Source of the DNA: Lachnospiraceae bacterium
Lineage (GTDB): Bacteria; Bacillota; Clostridia; Lachnospirales; Lachnospiraceae
Direction of reading: 5' to 3'
Assembly (NCBI GenBank): GCA_017433725.1
Contig: JAFRGQ010000098.1
Location: 62,001-126,000 of the forward strand
DNA length: 64,000 nucleotides
Made by a program: the position numbers and the translations under genes. Positions 1 through 8,674 of this stretch are shown here, piece by piece. A model generated the notes under the pieces. It saw only the letters and a list, made by a program, of their open reading frames with translations, did no database searches and had not been told where the DNA came from. The first letter of the stretch is position 1; every line of letters starts with the position of its first letter.

Positions 1-1397
1 CTCTCTTTGCGAACCTGTTCCGTCGAAGTTACAATGACCTGGGATATTGAGAGATTGCACTCACGGATATTGTAGACCTTCATATCCTGATTCAGCATCT
101 CCGCATAAGATTTGCCTGTCGTATCCGCAGTTACAGCGAACATATCACGTGCAAAATCATCTATATCGAGATCCGCCATCGCCGCAAGAATGTTTGCGGT
201 CTGCCTGTCTTTATCGGTCGTTGTCGGTGAGTGAAAATTCATCGTGTCGGACAGGAGCGCGCCAAGAAGGAGCCCTGCGAGATTCTGCGGAATCGGAATC
301 TGGTTTTCGCGGAAGATTGTCGCGACGATTGTTGCTGTCGAACCGACTATCTCATTTCGGAAGGAGACCGGCTGCATGGATGAGAAGTCGTTGATCCTGT
401 GATGATCTATGACTTCCAGGATGCGCGCTTCCTCAATTGCCCTCACAGACTGTGAAAACTCGTTGTGATCGACCATAATGATCTGCTTATTTTTGGCCGT
501 CATGATATGATAGCGGGCGGCGTATCCGTGGAGCTTTCTGTCCATATCAATAATCGGATATATGTGATAGCGGCTTCGCAGCATTTTGGCACCGACATCT
601 TCTGCCAGCTCGTTTGTATTAAATGTGATGACTTCATTCTGCATAATTTCCTTAACAGAGGTCGAAAAGAAAATGTAGCGGGAGGTATTCATCGCTCCGT
701 GACCGCTGATCAGAATAGGGCAGTGATACAGTTTAGCTGTTTGAATGACATCGTCTGAGACATTGTCAGCCCAGACAAGGATCACAAGTCCGGCTCCCTT
801 TTCAATGACCGTCTTCTGTGTCTCGGCGTCATCACCGACGATGATGATCCTGTCTTTTAAATCATATCGGCTGACACGATCCCTGTCCGCCATGGCGATC
901 ATGCTGACCTTGCCGTTAAGATGCATGGATTCTTCTCTGTAAACAATAGTCCCGTCCAGGGTCTTGGCAACATCATCCAACCGGATTTTCTTAAGCATAT
1001 CTATATTGTAAGCCGTATCGCCGAGACCGACTGCCGCTATGTCGCTTTTGGTGATAAGCCCGACAAGATGCAGGTCATTGTCTACGACTCCGCAATACGT
1101 GTGCTTCTCGTCGTTCATGCGATGAAGACATTCAAAAATCGTAGCGTCCTCGTTGATATAAGTCAGGGGATCGAGTGTGATTTCGCTGAGCTTTACCCTG
1201 GCGTCTGTGAGCAGCATGGGCTCAACGAAGCCGAAGCGTTTCAGAAGATATGCGGACTCGGCATTTACCGGACCGAGTCGGCAAGGGACAGCGCGCACGC
1301 CCATGGCTCTCTTGAAGAAAGCATAGGCGATAGCAGATGCAATGGAGTCGGTATCCGGGTGCTGGTGACCGGTGACATAAACTGGTTCTTTATTCAT
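1..1397 (-). CDS. ppaC: Mn-dependent inorganic pyrophosphatase, family II, with CBS-DRTGG insert (3' end cut by window)
   Basis: Hydrolyses pyrophosphate to phosphate in the cytoplasm and so drives biosynthetic reactions. About 465 codons are visible. The N-terminus has the metal-binding run HQHPDTDS near residue 11 and the DHH core reads VIDHHR near residue 330. Between them sit a CBS domain (about 70-130), a DRTGG-like segment and a second CBS (about 245-300). This is the layout of nucleotide-regulated CBS pyrophosphatases, which are known to respond to adenine nucleotides. The C-terminal DHHA2 lobe is entered but truncated by the window edge; I estimate 70-90 residues are missing. The ATG at 1395-1397 is preceded by AAAGGAA on the minus strand. 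It is divergent from the dehydrogenase gene. Confidence 0.93.
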   Translation of the reverse strand, partial: MNKEPVYVTGHQHPDTDSIASAIAYAFFKRAMGVRAVPCRLGPVNAESAYLLKRFGFVEPMLLTDARVKLSEITLDPLTYINEDATIFECLHRMNDEKHTYCGVVDNDLHLVGLITKSDIAAVGLGDTAYNIDMLKKIRLDDVAKTLDGTIVYREESMHLNGKVSMIAMADRDRVSRYDLKDRIIIVGDDAETQKTVIEKGAGLVILVWADNVSDDVIQTAKLYHCPILISGHGAMNTSRYIFFSTSVKEIMQNEVITFNTNELAEDVGAKMLRSRYHIYPIIDMDRKLHGYAARYHIMTAKNKQIIMVDHNEFSQSVRAIEEARILEVIDHHRINDFSSMQPVSFRNEIVGSTATIVATIFRENQIPIPQNLAGLLLGALLSDTMNFHSPTTTDKDRQTANILAAMADLDIDDFARDMFAVTADTTGKSYAEMLNQDMKVYNIRECNLSISQVIVTSTEQVRKE

Positions 1398-1659
1398 AAT
1401 ACTCTTTTTCCTTTACTGAGATATACAATAACTTTAACATATCTCATTGAAATCGGAAACGACCGGCTTGTATTTTTTGAGAACCAATGAGATGTTGGCA
1501 AACGGGATTGTATCCCTTGATGACAGACCTCATCGTCAGGCTTTCCGGATGTCAGAATATTGTTCGGCAACCGGAACTGCAGCCTTTTTGACAATAGACG
1601 GTATGACTTAAACTCTACTTGTGCAAAAAGATTTTGCGGCATAGTGAAAAAGGATGATT

Positions 1660-1688
1660 TTTATGCATATTAATCGCAAAAGTATGAT
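1660..1688 (+). promoter_or_regulatory. Candidate sigma-A promoter for HPr-LDH gene
   Basis: TTTATG at 1660-1665, a 17-bp spacer, and TATGAT at 1683-1688. The -10 matches consensus at five of six positions and the -35 is poor. It lies upstream of the structured leader, so a transcript from it would include all the leader elements. Confidence 0.35.
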
Positions 1689-1732
1689 AAAAACGACGAA
1701 GAGTTCTTTAAAAACTCTACCATTCGATGTTT

Positions 1733-1807
1733 ATTTGTGCTAAAATTATTACCAGATATGGTAACATTTAAACGCGAAAGGCACAAATTATCACGACTGT
1801 CTTTCGC
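1733..1807 (+). promoter_or_regulatory. Structured 5' leader with two overlapping stems
   Basis: ATTTGTGC (1733-1740) pairs perfectly with GCACAAAT (1781-1788) and encloses TTACCA-gata-TGGTAA (1749-1764). GCGAAAG (1774-1780), which lies inside that loop, also pairs perfectly with CTTTCGC (1801-1807), outside it. The two stems can therefore form a pseudoknot or alternate. I recognise no known riboswitch family. The inner palindrome could instead be a DNA operator. Confidence 0.4.
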
Positions 1808-1860
1808 TGCACGGACTCTCTTGCCGGGGCGTCAATGAGGGTCAGAGGAGGTAGCGGATC

Positions 1861-1908
1861 GTGAAGAGCATCCTCCGGAAAACGCTCCAGAATGGAGAAA
1901 TACTTTGA
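1861..1908 (+). CDS. Putative 15-codon leader peptide overlapping the HPr-LDH start
   Basis: GTG at 1861 follows a strong ribosome site (AGAGGAGG, 1844-1851) at 9-nt spacing and reads MKSILRKTLQNGEIL. It stops at TGA 1906-1908, which overlaps the TTG start of the next gene (1905-1907) as TTGA, the geometry of translational coupling. The downstream gene's own GGAG (1894-1897) lies inside this ORF and can pair with CTCC at 1885-1888. Ribosomes translating the small ORF would open that hairpin. No homology is claimed; the ORF is short enough to be chance, but the good ribosome site and exact overlap argue otherwise. Confidence 0.45.
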   Translation: MKSILRKTLQNGEIL

Positions 1909-3206
1909 AATCATTTATTTATGAAGTAGCAAACGATCTCGGTATCCATGCTCGTCCGGCGGCAAATCTTGCTCAGGCATGCGTCAATCTCGCTTCTGCC
2001 ATCACAATTAAGTGCGGCGATAAAAAAGCGAACGGCAATAATGTTCTTCAGATCCTCGCACTAAATGCAAAGCAGGGCGCACAGCTCGAGATTTCAGCTG
2101 AAGGCGGCGATGAAGAAGGTGCTATCGAGGCAATCAAGTCTGTTCTTGCCGACGAATTCAGCAAAAAGAAGAAAGTTGATATTCTTAAGATCGCTTTCTT
2201 CGGCACAAAGGATTATGATCGTCTGTTCTTCAGCGAGCTTGCAAAAGATAAGGGCGAAGGCACATATAACTGCGATATCAAGTATTTCAGCACACGTCTT
2301 ACACCTGAAACAGCCGGTCTTGCAAAAGGCTACGACGCAGTCTGCATCTTCGTTAATGATGAAGCTCCGAGAGAAGTTGTTGAGACACTCAAAGAGTGCG
2401 GCGTAAAGCTTATCCTTCTCCGCTGCGCAGGCTTCAACAATGTTGATCTTCAGGCAGCTAAAGAGTGCGGCATCACAGTAATCCGTGTTCCGGCTTATTC
2501 ACCGTACGCTGTTGCTGAGCATGCAATCTCCATCATCACATGCGCTAACAGAAGACTTCACAAGGCTGTTCCGAAGGTCAAGGACAACAACTTCGCACTC
2601 AGCGGACTTCTCGGCATGGACCTTCACAACAAAGTTGCCGGTATCATGGGCACAGGTAAGATCGGACAGTGCATGGCAAGAATCTGCAAGGGATTCGGCA
2701 TGACAGTTATCGCTTGGGATGCTTTCCCGAATCAGGGTCTTGTGGACGAAGGCCTTCTTACTTATGTAACGAAGGATGAACTCCTTGCAAAGGCAGACCT
2801 TATTTCTCTGCATGCTCCGCTTATCATGGGTGAAGGCGGAACATATCATCTGATCGATGCAGCAGCTATCGCTAAGATGAAAGACACAGCAATGCTGGTC
2901 AACACCGCTCGCGGCGGCCTGATCGACACAGAAGCTCTGATCGATGCTCTGAAGACAGGCAAGTTCCACGCTGTAGCTCTTGACGTTTACGAGGGTGAGG
3001 ATGCCAACGTTTACACAGATCATTCCGATGATTATCTGCAGCACTCCATTACAGCAAGACTGCTGATGTTCCCGAACCTTGTTCTGACATCTCATCAGGC
3101 ATTCTTTACACGTGAGGCTCTTCAGGCTATCGCTGCTGTAACACTTGAGAATGCACGTAACTTCAACGAAGGCAATCCGCTCGGATTCGGCGAGTGCAAG
3201 GCATGA
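1905..3206 (+). CDS. HPr phosphocarrier domain fused to D-lactate dehydrogenase
   Basis: The 433-residue protein has two parts. Residues 1-88 are an HPr domain: GIHARPA carries the PTS phosphorylation-site His15 and Arg17, and the position of regulatory Ser46 is Asn46. After a lysine-rich linker (87-90), residues 93-433 are a D-2-hydroxyacid dehydrogenase closest to D-lactate dehydrogenases. That part has an NAD-binding GTGKIG motif (249-254) and catalytic Arg336 (NTARGG), Glu363/365 (VYEGED) and His397 (SHQAFF). It would reduce pyruvate to D-lactate with NADH in the cytoplasm. The start is TTG with GGAG seven bases upstream. Regular, strongly biased codon use suggests high expression. D-LDH activity is a family call; any role of the HPr part, such as PTS-linked control, is inference. 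Confidence 0.9.
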   Translation: MKSFIYEVANDLGIHARPAANLAQACVNLASAITIKCGDKKANGNNVLQILALNAKQGAQLEISAEGGDEEGAIEAIKSVLADEFSKKKKVDILKIAFFGTKDYDRLFFSELAKDKGEGTYNCDIKYFSTRLTPETAGLAKGYDAVCIFVNDEAPREVVETLKECGVKLILLRCAGFNNVDLQAAKECGITVIRVPAYSPYAVAEHAISIITCANRRLHKAVPKVKDNNFALSGLLGMDLHNKVAGIMGTGKIGQCMARICKGFGMTVIAWDAFPNQGLVDEGLLTYVTKDELLAKADLISLHAPLIMGEGGTYHLIDAAAIAKMKDTAMLVNTARGGLIDTEALIDALKTGKFHAVALDVYEGEDANVYTDHSDDYLQHSITARLLMFPNLVLTSHQAFFTREALQAIAAVTLENARNFNEGNPLGFGECKA

Positions 3207-3243
3207 GCATGACATAAGTCGAAGTTCATACTGATTTTTTAGG

Positions 3244-3268
3244 CCGCTGCCGTAAGGCAGCGGTTTTT
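3244..3268 (+). terminator. Rho-independent terminator after HPr-LDH
   Basis: CCGCTGCC-gtaa-GGCAGCGG, a perfect 8-bp GC-rich stem with a tetraloop, is followed by five T. It lies 38 bases past the stop. Confidence 0.93.
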
Positions 3269-3329
3269 ATTGCGTCTAAAACCGGTTCCTTTATTCGTGA
3301 AATAAATGAATTCTATCTACAATGCGTTC

Positions 3330-3358
3330 TTGCAAGTATCTTTTCTTAATGTTAATCT
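3330..3358 (+). promoter_or_regulatory. Candidate sigma-A promoter for the esterase gene
   Basis: TTGCAA (3330-3335), 17-bp spacer, TAATCT (3353-3358). It sits between a strong terminator and the next gene. Confidence 0.4.
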
Positions 3359-3475
3359 ATTAGATGGTAAATCGGGCTGTCTCAGTCAGAGTGCAAAACT
3401 TCAGGCGGATTGAAACCGCACAAGCGATACAGCCTGCATTTCGGAAAGAACACAACGTCTGAAAGGTGGATGATT

Positions 3476-4540
3476 ATGATACAGGACAGAATCGATATAT
3501 GGAACATAGGTGAATACAATTATCCTGCAGCTTTTGGGTTCGTTCCTAACCTTATGAGCTATCTGCACGATGAGGATGAGACGGTTAGACCGGGTATGCT
3601 GATCATTCCCGGCGGCGGTTATGAATTCGTATCGGCACGTGAAGGCGAGCTCGTAGCGTTAGACTTTTACGAAAGAGGATATAATTGCTTTGTCCTTACT
3701 TACACCGTGGACCTGCTTGACGCAGTACCGCTCCGCATGCAGGCCATCGAGGATGCGTCAAGAGCGATGCGCCTCATACGCACGATTGCACCTTCTTATT
3801 ATATCGATCCAAACAGAATTACGGTGCTCGGCTTCTCGGCAGGCGGGCATCTGGCCGCCAGTCTCTGCGTCCACTATCAGGATTCCATCGAAATCGATCC
3901 GAGACTTGCCGCTGCAAGTCCGCGTCCCGATGCTGCTATTCTGTGTTATCCTGTCATTACGAGCGGGGAGTTGAGTCACCCAGGTACGATTCGTGCACTT
4001 CTCGGATTTTCAAGTGTTGATGATGATTTTGTTCCGGAAGTCAAGATCCCCGGTGCGGAGGAGTGGCTCGCCAGCAATGTGATTCCGGGCTGTGCGACGA
4101 GAGAAGAGCAGTTGCATTATGCCTCATTGGATAAACATGTTACGCCGGACGTACCGCCGACATTTATCTGGCATACAATGGAAGACCAGTCTGTCCCTGT
4201 CGAGAATTCGCTTCTTTATATGAATGCGCTCAGAAGGAACGGAGTTCCTCGTGCGCTCCATATCTTTTCAAATGGACGCCACGGTCTCTCGCTGGCCAAC
4301 AAGGCGTGGTCGGATTACCGCCAGAATGGTAGTTTTACATACGAACAGGTAAACAGATTTACCCGAATGGCTCTGGACGGAAAAATAGAAGTGTCAAATG
4401 AGACAAAGAAAGATCTCGTTATGAACAGCCACTTCGGTACAGGCGTTCTTACGAGAGACGATCAGCCGGTACCGGAAGTGACGGTCTGGCCGCAACTGGC
4501 GGATATGTTCCTGAAACACACATTTGGCACAGAAGAATAA
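3476..4540 (+). CDS. Alpha/beta-hydrolase, acetyl-esterase/lipase type
   Basis: The 354-residue cytoplasmic hydrolase resembles the BD-FAE/Aes-like esterases that remove acetyl groups from carbohydrates. The nucleophile elbow is GFSAGG with Ser121, the oxyanion loop is IPGGGY (44-49), Asp237 is in MEDQSVP and His269 is in NGRHGLS. There is no signal peptide. I chose ATG 3476 because AGGTGG lies 6-7 bases upstream. Longer in-frame starts at 3470 or 3410 exist, but 3410 lacks a ribosome site. It appears monocistronic, with a hairpin after it. The true substrate cannot be told from sequence. Confidence 0.85.
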   Translation: MIQDRIDIWNIGEYNYPAAFGFVPNLMSYLHDEDETVRPGMLIIPGGGYEFVSAREGELVALDFYERGYNCFVLTYTVDLLDAVPLRMQAIEDASRAMRLIRTIAPSYYIDPNRITVLGFSAGGHLAASLCVHYQDSIEIDPRLAAASPRPDAAILCYPVITSGELSHPGTIRALLGFSSVDDDFVPEVKIPGAEEWLASNVIPGCATREEQLHYASLDKHVTPDVPPTFIWHTMEDQSVPVENSLLYMNALRRNGVPRALHIFSNGRHGLSLANKAWSDYRQNGSFTYEQVNRFTRMALDGKIEVSNETKKDLVMNSHFGTGVLTRDDQPVPEVTVWPQLADMFLKHTFGTEE

Positions 4541-4561
4541 AATCCGAATGACTGATACGGC

Positions 4562-4594
4562 GCGGGGGAGCAATCCCCCGCTTGAATATTTTGA
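4562..4594 (+). terminator. Hairpin after esterase, weak terminator
   Basis: GCGGGGGA-gcaa-TCCCCCGC is a perfect 8-bp stem. The tract after it is only partly T-rich (TTGAATATTTT), so termination may be incomplete and pepP could be partly co-transcribed. Confidence 0.6.
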
Positions 4595-4609
4595 AAAACG
4601 GAGTTTGAA

Positions 4610-6412
4610 ATGGACAGTATAAAAGTAAGACTTGAAAAACTCAGAGAGAAGATGAGTCGTGAGGGTATCGACTATTTTTTGATCGGATCCTCAGATTACC
4701 ATGCATCCGAGTATGTCGGTGATTTCTTTAAAGTATCAGAATACTTTTCCGGCTGCACGAGTGACAATGTTAAGCTGGTGGTAGGACAGGACAGTGCATG
4801 CCTCTGGACAGATGGCCGCTATTTTATATCGGCAGCGAGGGAACTCGAGGGAAGTGGTATTGAACTCATGAAATCCGACGAGCCGGGCGTGCCGCGTGTC
4901 ACGGAATATCTGGAGGAGGTGCTATGTGAGGGGAAGACGCTTGCATTTGACGGGCTGACAATCAATGCGCTTACCGGTGACGCGTACAGAAAAATCGCAG
5001 AGCGGAAAGGTGCAGGGCTTGTGACAGATCTCGATCCTGCGGACGGGATCTGGCTCGATCGCCCCGGGCTTTCAAAGCACAAATTGATGCTGCTTGACGA
5101 TGAATTGACCGGTGAGTCATTTGCCCGGAAACTTGAGCGGGTTCGAAATGCTCTCTGCAAGAAAAAAGCTGAAGGACTGATGCTCTGCAAGTTGGACGAT
5201 ATTTGCTGGCTGTTCAATATTCGCGGCGGGGATATCACCTGCAACCCGGTAGCGCTGGCATACGCTTATATAACACTGAATACCGTGGATCTCTTTATCC
5301 AGGAAGAGGAGAGGACGGACGAATTCGACTCGTGGGCGTCTAGAAACGGAATATGTATTAGAACTTACGAGAGTGTGATGGATTTTCTCCGCACATGTGA
5401 GTTTTCGGGAGCATGCATGCTTGAACCAGGTGCCGTATCTTACTCAATTGCAGATATTCTGAGAAAGAGGACTACACTGGTCGAGAAGGCAAATCCGACG
5501 GAGATCATGAAGGCAGTGAAGAACCCTGTGGAGATAATGCATTTGAAAAAAGCGTATCTCCTTGATTCTGTCACCGTGTGCAGATTCATCTGCTGGTTCA
5601 AGTCCCATATAGGAAAGAAAGAAATCACAGAGCTTTCGGCTGCCGAATATCTCGACGCATTGCGTTCACAGATACCGGGCTTTCTGGATCTTTCCTTCCC
5701 CACAATATCCGCATATGGGGCAAATGCCGCCATGGCTCACTACACTGCCACAGCCGAAAACTATTCGGTCGTAGAGCAGAGAGGTTTTCTTCTTGTCGAC
5801 TCCGGCGGACAATATCTCGGCGGTACGACCGATGTCACCCGAACAATGAAAGCAGGGGAGCTGACAGCGGAAGAGAAGCGGGATTTTACGCTTGTTGCCG
5901 TTTCGAATCTGAATCTGATGAATGCGAAATTCCGCTATGGCGTGACCGGCCGGTTCCTTGATGCGTATGCCCGGGCTCCGCTGTGGGAGTATGGGATCGA
6001 CTACAATCATGGGACAGGACACGGGATAGGATATATCCTGAATGTGCATGAAGGACCGCACAATATCAGATGGAGATTCATGCCCGGTCAGAAGGAAGCT
6101 GTATTTGAGCCGGGGATGATCGTCTCTGACGAACCCGGAGTGTATATTGAAGGAAAATACGGGATTCGTACCGAGTCTATCGTACTCACGGTCGAGGATG
6201 AGAGTAATGCATTCGGGCGCTTCCTGAGATTTGAACCGCTTACATTTGTACCGATCGACCTCGATGCAATCGATGTTTCATATATGCAACCCAAAGATAT
6301 CGATAGACTCAATGCATACCATGCTCTGGTATGGGAGAAAATATCGCCTCATCTCGAGGGCGAAGAACTGGAATGGCTGCGGGAAGCGACGCGAGAATTG
6401 AAAAGAGGATAA
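4610..6412 (+). CDS. pepP: Xaa-Pro aminopeptidase (M24B family)
   Basis: Cleaves the N-terminal residue from peptides with proline in second position, in the cytoplasm. At 600 residues it is the long three-part form common in Clostridia: two creatinase-like N-terminal domains (about 1-310) and a C-terminal pita-bread metallopeptidase domain. The five dimetal ligands are visible as Asp397 (LLVDSGG), Asp408 (GTTDVTRT), His471 (NHGTGHGIG), Glu508 (SDEPGVY) and Glu522 (GIRTES). ATG 4610 has GGAG about seven bases upstream. The next gene starts three bases after this stop, so the two are probably co-transcribed. Confidence 0.94.
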   Translation: MDSIKVRLEKLREKMSREGIDYFLIGSSDYHASEYVGDFFKVSEYFSGCTSDNVKLVVGQDSACLWTDGRYFISAARELEGSGIELMKSDEPGVPRVTEYLEEVLCEGKTLAFDGLTINALTGDAYRKIAERKGAGLVTDLDPADGIWLDRPGLSKHKLMLLDDELTGESFARKLERVRNALCKKKAEGLMLCKLDDICWLFNIRGGDITCNPVALAYAYITLNTVDLFIQEEERTDEFDSWASRNGICIRTYESVMDFLRTCEFSGACMLEPGAVSYSIADILRKRTTLVEKANPTEIMKAVKNPVEIMHLKKAYLLDSVTVCRFICWFKSHIGKKEITELSAAEYLDALRSQIPGFLDLSFPTISAYGANAAMAHYTATAENYSVVEQRGFLLVDSGGQYLGGTTDVTRTMKAGELTAEEKRDFTLVAVSNLNLMNAKFRYGVTGRFLDAYARAPLWEYGIDYNHGTGHGIGYILNVHEGPHNIRWRFMPGQKEAVFEPGMIVSDEPGVYIEGKYGIRTESIVLTVEDESNAFGRFLRFEPLTFVPIDLDAIDVSYMQPKDIDRLNAYHALVWEKISPHLEGEELEWLREATRELKRG

Positions 6413-6415
6413 CAG

Positions 6416-8494
6416 ATGAAGAAAGACTTGCTGAGTATCAGCTTTATATGGCGATTCGCCGTCAGCCTGATTGTATGTACAGGTCTTGTCATATTTTTGA
6501 TTTGGAACCGGATCCTGTTCTTCGGAGAATCTCAGGCTACGGATCAATATGCAATGCTGATTGAACCGTACAGACCGGTTTTCTACAATTGTATGCTGTT
6601 CCTGATTCTTGCTACGTATCTGATAGGCGTTGTGATGGCGTATCGCAGAACCGTCATAATCAAAACGGATGCTGACAAGAATGTGACAATGCCGCGGAGT
6701 GTTCTCATAGTAGGTGCCGCGGTCTTTGTCGTCATCAACGCATGTATCAGCTTCGGAATCATAGAACTGATCAATAATCCCTGGATGATGCTGTTGAAGC
6801 CGATTTATATATTTCTCGGAATCGGAATTACGCTCGTACTGTACCTGATTTTAGTGTTACTGACCAATTCTCTTACTGTGGGAATGATCATCGGGAATGC
6901 CGTTTTTCTCGTATGGGGAGCCGCGAACTTTTTTGTTCTCAAGTTTCGGTCTACGGCCCTTCAGTTCGTTGACTTTATGTCGATTCGGACAGCATTCAGC
7001 GTAGCGGGGGGATACTCTTTATATCTGTTCTGGCAGTTCGTAGTCGGAATTGTTGTGACAATCTGCCTGTGCATGCTCTGGCTGTATATCTCGAACTTTC
7101 ATATTTTCGGCAAAGTGCGAGGGAAAATCGCTGTGAGAGGCGGGGCATTTGCTCTTATAATGCTTTTTTATATAGTCATTTTCGAGACAGACATGCTGGC
7201 AGGGACCGGAATATGGCTCCGGGACTGGCACCCGCAGTATACGTATAAACTGTTCGGTATGGAGGCGGGCTTCTTTGCATTTGCCAAAGCCTCCTTTCCC
7301 GAAAAGCCGGATCTCTATTCTGATGAGCTGATTGCTGATGTGCAGGAGAAAACGATCTCCCAACATGCAGACGATGAATATGACGGAGAGATTCCGGACA
7401 ATATCATAGTTGTCATGAATGAGAGTTTTGCGGATCTGTCTATATATCCGAAGCTAGTGACGGATGTCGATCCGATGCCGTACGTTAACAGTATGAAGGA
7501 AAATACGCAGTCCGGTCATCTTATGGTGTCCGTACTGGGCGGACTGACGGCCAATACAGAGTATGAGTTCCTCACAGGCAATTCGTGTGCGCTCTCACCG
7601 TCGACCGTTGTTTACAATTCAAATATCAAGACAGATCAGTTCTCACTCGCCCGAACGCTGGAGGCACAGGGGTACAGTACGATCGCTATGCATCCGTACA
7701 AAGCCAACGGTTGGAACCGGCATTTCGTATATCCGCGAATGGGATTTGATACTTTCATTTCCATGGATGAGTTCAGCGATCCGAAGTATATTCGCATGTT
7801 TATCAGTGATCTCGCAGATTATCGTGAAATTATTCGCCAGGTAGAGAACAAGGAGGAGGGAGAGAAGCTTTTCCTGTTCAACGTAACGATGCAGAACCAC
7901 GGCGGATATGATTACAATTACTTTAACTCAGCCGTGCATGTGCAGGGGTATGAAGGTGGATTTAAGCATGAGATTGAGCAATATGAGACTCTGATCAGCC
8001 TCTCAGATGAGGCTTTAAGTTATCTGATCGACTATTTTTCGATGAGTGACGAGAAGACACTGATTGTCTTTTTCGGTGATCATCAACCTGCGATGGATGA
8101 TGATTTTCTTGAGTATTGTTTCGGTAAAAAGATGGAGGACCTGACATTTGACGAGCAGCAGATGCAGTATCTGTCAAAGTTCATGATATGGGCGAATTAT
8201 GATATACCGGAGAAGGAGGATATGATTCTCTCGTCCAATTATCTGTCAAGCTATCTGTTGACTCTGACAGGACTCGAACCGGCTCCATATAACAATTATC
8301 TCAATGATATGCGCAAGATCGTTCCTGCAATGAACGCATATGGGTATATGGGGCAGGACGGCGTGATCCGTAAACACAGCGGTACGGATTCCGACGAGAA
8401 AGTCGATCAGAAGGTCGAAGAGTACAAGTGTCTTATTTACGACGAGCTTACGCATGGGAAGAGTCGAAATGAGGATTTTTACGGGATTCCGTGA
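6416..8494 (+). CDS. LtaS/MdoB-type membrane sulfatase-fold phosphoglycerol transferase
   Basis: The 692-residue enzyme has five to six membrane segments in residues 10-255, followed by an extracellular sulfatase-fold domain (about 325-640). Residues matching the lipoteichoic acid synthase site are Glu336 (NESFADL), the nucleophile candidate Thr378 (GGLTANTEYE), His495 (MQNHGGY) and Asp555-His556 (FFGDHQP). The family moves glycerol phosphate from phosphatidylglycerol onto lipoteichoic acid or other surface glycans. No sugar-anchor gene is adjacent, so the acceptor is unknown. The ribosome site AGAGGA precedes ATG 6416, and the gene follows pepP after three bases. Confidence 0.88.
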   Translation: MKKDLLSISFIWRFAVSLIVCTGLVIFLIWNRILFFGESQATDQYAMLIEPYRPVFYNCMLFLILATYLIGVVMAYRRTVIIKTDADKNVTMPRSVLIVGAAVFVVINACISFGIIELINNPWMMLLKPIYIFLGIGITLVLYLILVLLTNSLTVGMIIGNAVFLVWGAANFFVLKFRSTALQFVDFMSIRTAFSVAGGYSLYLFWQFVVGIVVTICLCMLWLYISNFHIFGKVRGKIAVRGGAFALIMLFYIVIFETDMLAGTGIWLRDWHPQYTYKLFGMEAGFFAFAKASFPEKPDLYSDELIADVQEKTISQHADDEYDGEIPDNIIVVMNESFADLSIYPKLVTDVDPMPYVNSMKENTQSGHLMVSVLGGLTANTEYEFLTGNSCALSPSTVVYNSNIKTDQFSLARTLEAQGYSTIAMHPYKANGWNRHFVYPRMGFDTFISMDEFSDPKYIRMFISDLADYREIIRQVENKEEGEKLFLFNVTMQNHGGYDYNYFNSAVHVQGYEGGFKHEIEQYETLISLSDEALSYLIDYFSMSDEKTLIVFFGDHQPAMDDDFLEYCFGKKMEDLTFDEQQMQYLSKFMIWANYDIPEKEDMILSSNYLSSYLLTLTGLEPAPYNNYLNDMRKIVPAMNAYGYMGQDGVIRKHSGTDSDEKVDQKVEEYKCLIYDELTHGKSRNEDFYGIP

Positions 8495-8592
8495 TTCGCC
8501 GCATCACAGCCGCGATGTGTGGAAGGCGTATCTCAACATGCATACTAAGAGCGTCGCGGCGTTCTTGATACTTTTCCGGTGAAAAGTCAAGG

Positions 8593-8621
8593 TTGACATT
8601 ATAGTCTTAAAAGAATATACT
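8593..8621 (+). promoter_or_regulatory. Consensus sigma-A promoter before acyl-CoA ligase
   Basis: TTGACA (8593-8598), exactly 17 bp, TATACT (8616-8621). This near-perfect promoter leaves a leader of roughly 47 bases before the ATG at 8675. Confidence 0.85.
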
Positions 8622-8674
8622 CACTTTAGCGCCCAAACGCGTTAAAACAATAAATTGATAAGGAAGTATACGAC

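Larger units (their letters stand above)
1398..1904. other. 507-bp divergent intergenic region holding leader and promoter for the HPr-LDH gene
   Basis: No protein gene longer than a leader peptide is convincing here. The left third (1398-1640) should carry the ppaC promoter on the minus strand, but I could not pick a clear one. The right part holds a plus-strand promoter candidate, two overlapping inverted repeats and a 15-codon upstream ORF, each listed separately. Confidence 0.6.

Noticed and set aside
1394-1642. Minus-strand open frame of 82 codons upstream of ppaC
   Set aside because: It overlaps the ppaC start, has no ribosome site and its composition resembles random sequence.
1800-1904. 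T-box leader before the dehydrogenase gene
   Set aside because: The AGGGTGGNACCGCG antiterminator core and a terminator are absent.
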